64,000 nucleotides of DNA. It comes from Jiangella mangrovi. GTDB taxonomy: Bacteria > Actinomycetota > Actinomycetes > Jiangellales > Jiangellaceae. This document shows, piece after piece, positions 62,796 to 64,000 of this stretch (its first letter is position 1; each line of letters opens with the position of its first letter). The position numbers and the translations under genes are program-made. The stretch is from positions 4,526,001 through 4,590,000 of the forward strand of contig NZ_JACHMM010000001.1 in assembly GCF_014204975.1 (NCBI RefSeq), read 5' to 3'. The notes under the pieces were generated by a model. The model ran no database searches. It was not told the origin of the DNA and saw only the letters and a list, made by a program, of their open reading frames with translations.

Positions 62796-63589
62796 CAGCG
62801 CGTCCGCACTCCCCCGGCGAGGTCGGCGGCCAGCTCGGCGACGGCGGCGACCCCGGCCGCGGGGTCGGCGGCGTCGAGCAGCCGGCGCACGAACGCGGAC
62901 CCGGCGACGACGCCGTCGGCGTAGGCCGCGATCTCGGCGGCCTGAGCGGCCGTGGAGACCCCCAGCCCGACGGCGACCGGCAGCTCCGTGGTCGCCTTCG
63001 TCCGCTCGACCAGTCCGGCCGCGGCGTCGCCGACCTGCTCGCGGGTGCCCGTGACGCCCATGACGGAGGTCGCGTAGACGAAGCCGCGGCAGGCCGCCGT
63101 CGTCATGGCGATGCGCTCAGGGGTCGACGACGGCGCCACCAGGAAGACGGTGTCGAGACCGTGCTCGCGAGCCGCCGGGATCCAGGAGTCGTCGGCGTCG
63201 GGCGTGAGGTCGGGCGTGATGACGCCGGAGCCCCCGGCCGCGGCGAGGTCGCGCGCGAACGCGGCGGCGCCGTAGCGGTCGAGCGGGTTCCAGTACGACA
63301 TGACGACGGCCGGCGCGCCGGTGGCGGCGACCGCCTCGACCACGCGCAGGACGTCCTTCGTGGTGGTGCCGGCCCGCAGCGCGGCGTCGACGGCGGCCTG
63401 GATGACCGGACCGTCGATGAGCGGGTCGCTGTAGGGCAGTCCGACCTCGACGATGTCGACGCCGGCCTCGATCATGGCCGTCAGCGCCGCTATGGAGCCG
63501 TCGACGGACGGGTACCCGGCGGGCAGGTAGCCGACCAGCGCGGACCGGCCCTCAGCACGCGCCTTCTCGAACGCGACCGTCGTGCTCAC
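62795..63589 (-). CDS. trpA: Tryptophan synthase alpha subunit
   Basis: A 264-residue TIM barrel that cleaves indole-3-glycerol phosphate to indole. The catalytic acids are in [17 protein letters not shown] (Glu and Asp), with the phosphate-binding [13 protein letters not shown] and [13 protein letters not shown] near the end. Length is normal. The GTG start ([14 protein letters not shown]) overlaps the trpB stop by four bases (GTGA), as usual for a tightly coupled pair. Confidence 0.96.
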   Translation of the reverse strand: MSTTVAFEKARAEGRSALVGYLPAGYPSVDGSIAALTAMIEAGVDIVEVGLPYSDPLIDGPVIQAAVDAALRAGTTTKDVLRVVEAVAATGAPAVVMSYWNPLDRYGAAAFARDLAAAGGSGVITPDLTPDADDSWIPAAREHGLDTVFLVAPSSTPERIAMTTAACRGFVYATSVMGVTGTREQVGDAAAGLVERTKATTELPVAVGLGVSTAAQAAEIAAYADGVVAGSAFVRRLLDAADPAAGVAAVAELAADLAGGVRTR

Positions 63590-64000
63590 GGCGCGACCTC
63601 CCCGGACTCGTCCATGATGCCGAACCACTTGGCGGCGGTGTCGACGTCCTTGTCGCCGCGCCCGGACAGGTTCACCAGGATCGTGGCGTCGGGCCCGAGC
63701 CGCTCGCCCAGCCGCCGGGCGCCGGCCAGCGCGTGCGAGCTCTCGATGGCCGGGATGATGCCCTCAGTGCGGCAGAGCAGCCGGAACGCCTCCATGGCGT
63801 CGGCGTCGTCGACCGGCTCGTACGTCGCCCGCCCGATGTCCTTCAGCCACGAGTGCTCCGGGCCGACGCCGGGGTAGTCGAGGCCGGCGGAGATGGAGTG
63901 CGACTCGATGGTCTGGCCCATCTCGTCCTGCAGCAGGTACGACCGGGCGCCGTGCAGCACGCCCGGCGTGCCGGCCGTGATCGTCGCGGCGTGCCGGCCG
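63586..64000 (-). CDS. trpB: Tryptophan synthase beta subunit, C-terminal part
   Basis: The last 137 residues or so of TrpB, running off the right edge. The visible sequence reads [21 protein letters not shown], then [40 protein letters not shown] and [20 protein letters not shown], all characteristic of the PLP-dependent beta subunit that joins indole to serine. The start and the PLP lysine lie outside the window. Confidence 0.96.
   Translation of the reverse strand, partial: GRHAATITAGTPGVLHGARSYLLQDEMGQTIESHSISAGLDYPGVGPEHSWLKDIGRATYEPVDDADAMEAFRLLCRTEGIIPAIESSHALAGARRLGERLGPDATILVNLSGRGDKDVDTAAKWFGIMDESGEVAP

Overview
The window is very GC-rich (about 70% or more), gene-dense chromosomal DNA with many GTG starts, ATGA/GTGA start-stop overlaps and apparently leaderless genes. 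It carries an AftD-like transferase with a DUF2613-type small protein, an ANTAR response regulator of the PdtaR type, cysteine-free L33/L36 ribosomal proteins behind a Zur-like box, and a BTAD/SARP-type regulator. Together these point to an actinomycete (Actinomycetota); a Jiangella- or Nocardioides-like organism is my guess, not something the sequence proves. The order trpB-trpA-dsbA-dsbA-lgt-gltB-gltD-pyk ... pdtaR ... polA, read right to left, resembles the trp-lgt-pyk-pdtaR-polA stretch of mycobacteria, here broken up by accessory inserts.

Layout, left to right. 1-6261: cell-envelope genes on the minus strand (AftD-like GT-C enzyme, truncated by the window edge; methyltransferase; GT4 glycosyltransferase; DUF2613-like peptide; polytopic membrane protein). 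6381-11263: an exported xxxLxxG heptad-repeat protein coupled to a membrane protein, with a divergent flippase. 11264-11671: non-coding DNA full of a short dispersed palindromic repeat. 11672-17457: a lytic transglycosylase with a 33-bp tandem repeat, polA, a hotdog thioesterase and a DUF554 protein. 17640-26584: a branched-chain amino-acid type ABC transporter (livHMGF), a Tat-exported M20 amidohydrolase, its binding lipoprotein and a second binding-protein-like lipoprotein. 26586-30143: pdtaR, a class I tRNA with a CAA anticodon, a GNAT enzyme, a DUF4118 protein, a DUF1707 protein, the Zur-type rpmG/rpmJ pair and an antitoxin-like scrap.

30354-31699 holds a short threonyl-tRNA synthetase preceded by a leader peptide with three threonine codons and a strong hairpin, which looks like ribosome-mediated attenuation. 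31718-36712: a TetR/MFS efflux pair with a perfect operator, then a SARP-type regulator. 36805-49622: a sugar-utilisation island with an unclassified glycosidase, a sugar ABC transporter, GH31 and GH42 enzymes and a ROK regulator. Two similar AT-rich palindromes lie inside the promoters that face these genes. The 1-kb gap before the ROK gene contains two diverged, inverted copies of a structured element of about 245 bp.

49664-64000: housekeeping genes on the minus strand (xth, pyk, gltDB, lgt, two DsbA-like proteins, trpA, partial trpB), with a decayed LysE gene and a small cysteine-rich protein between them. The least explained parts are the inverted structured element, the ThrRS leader, the CAA tRNA and the unclassified glycosidase.
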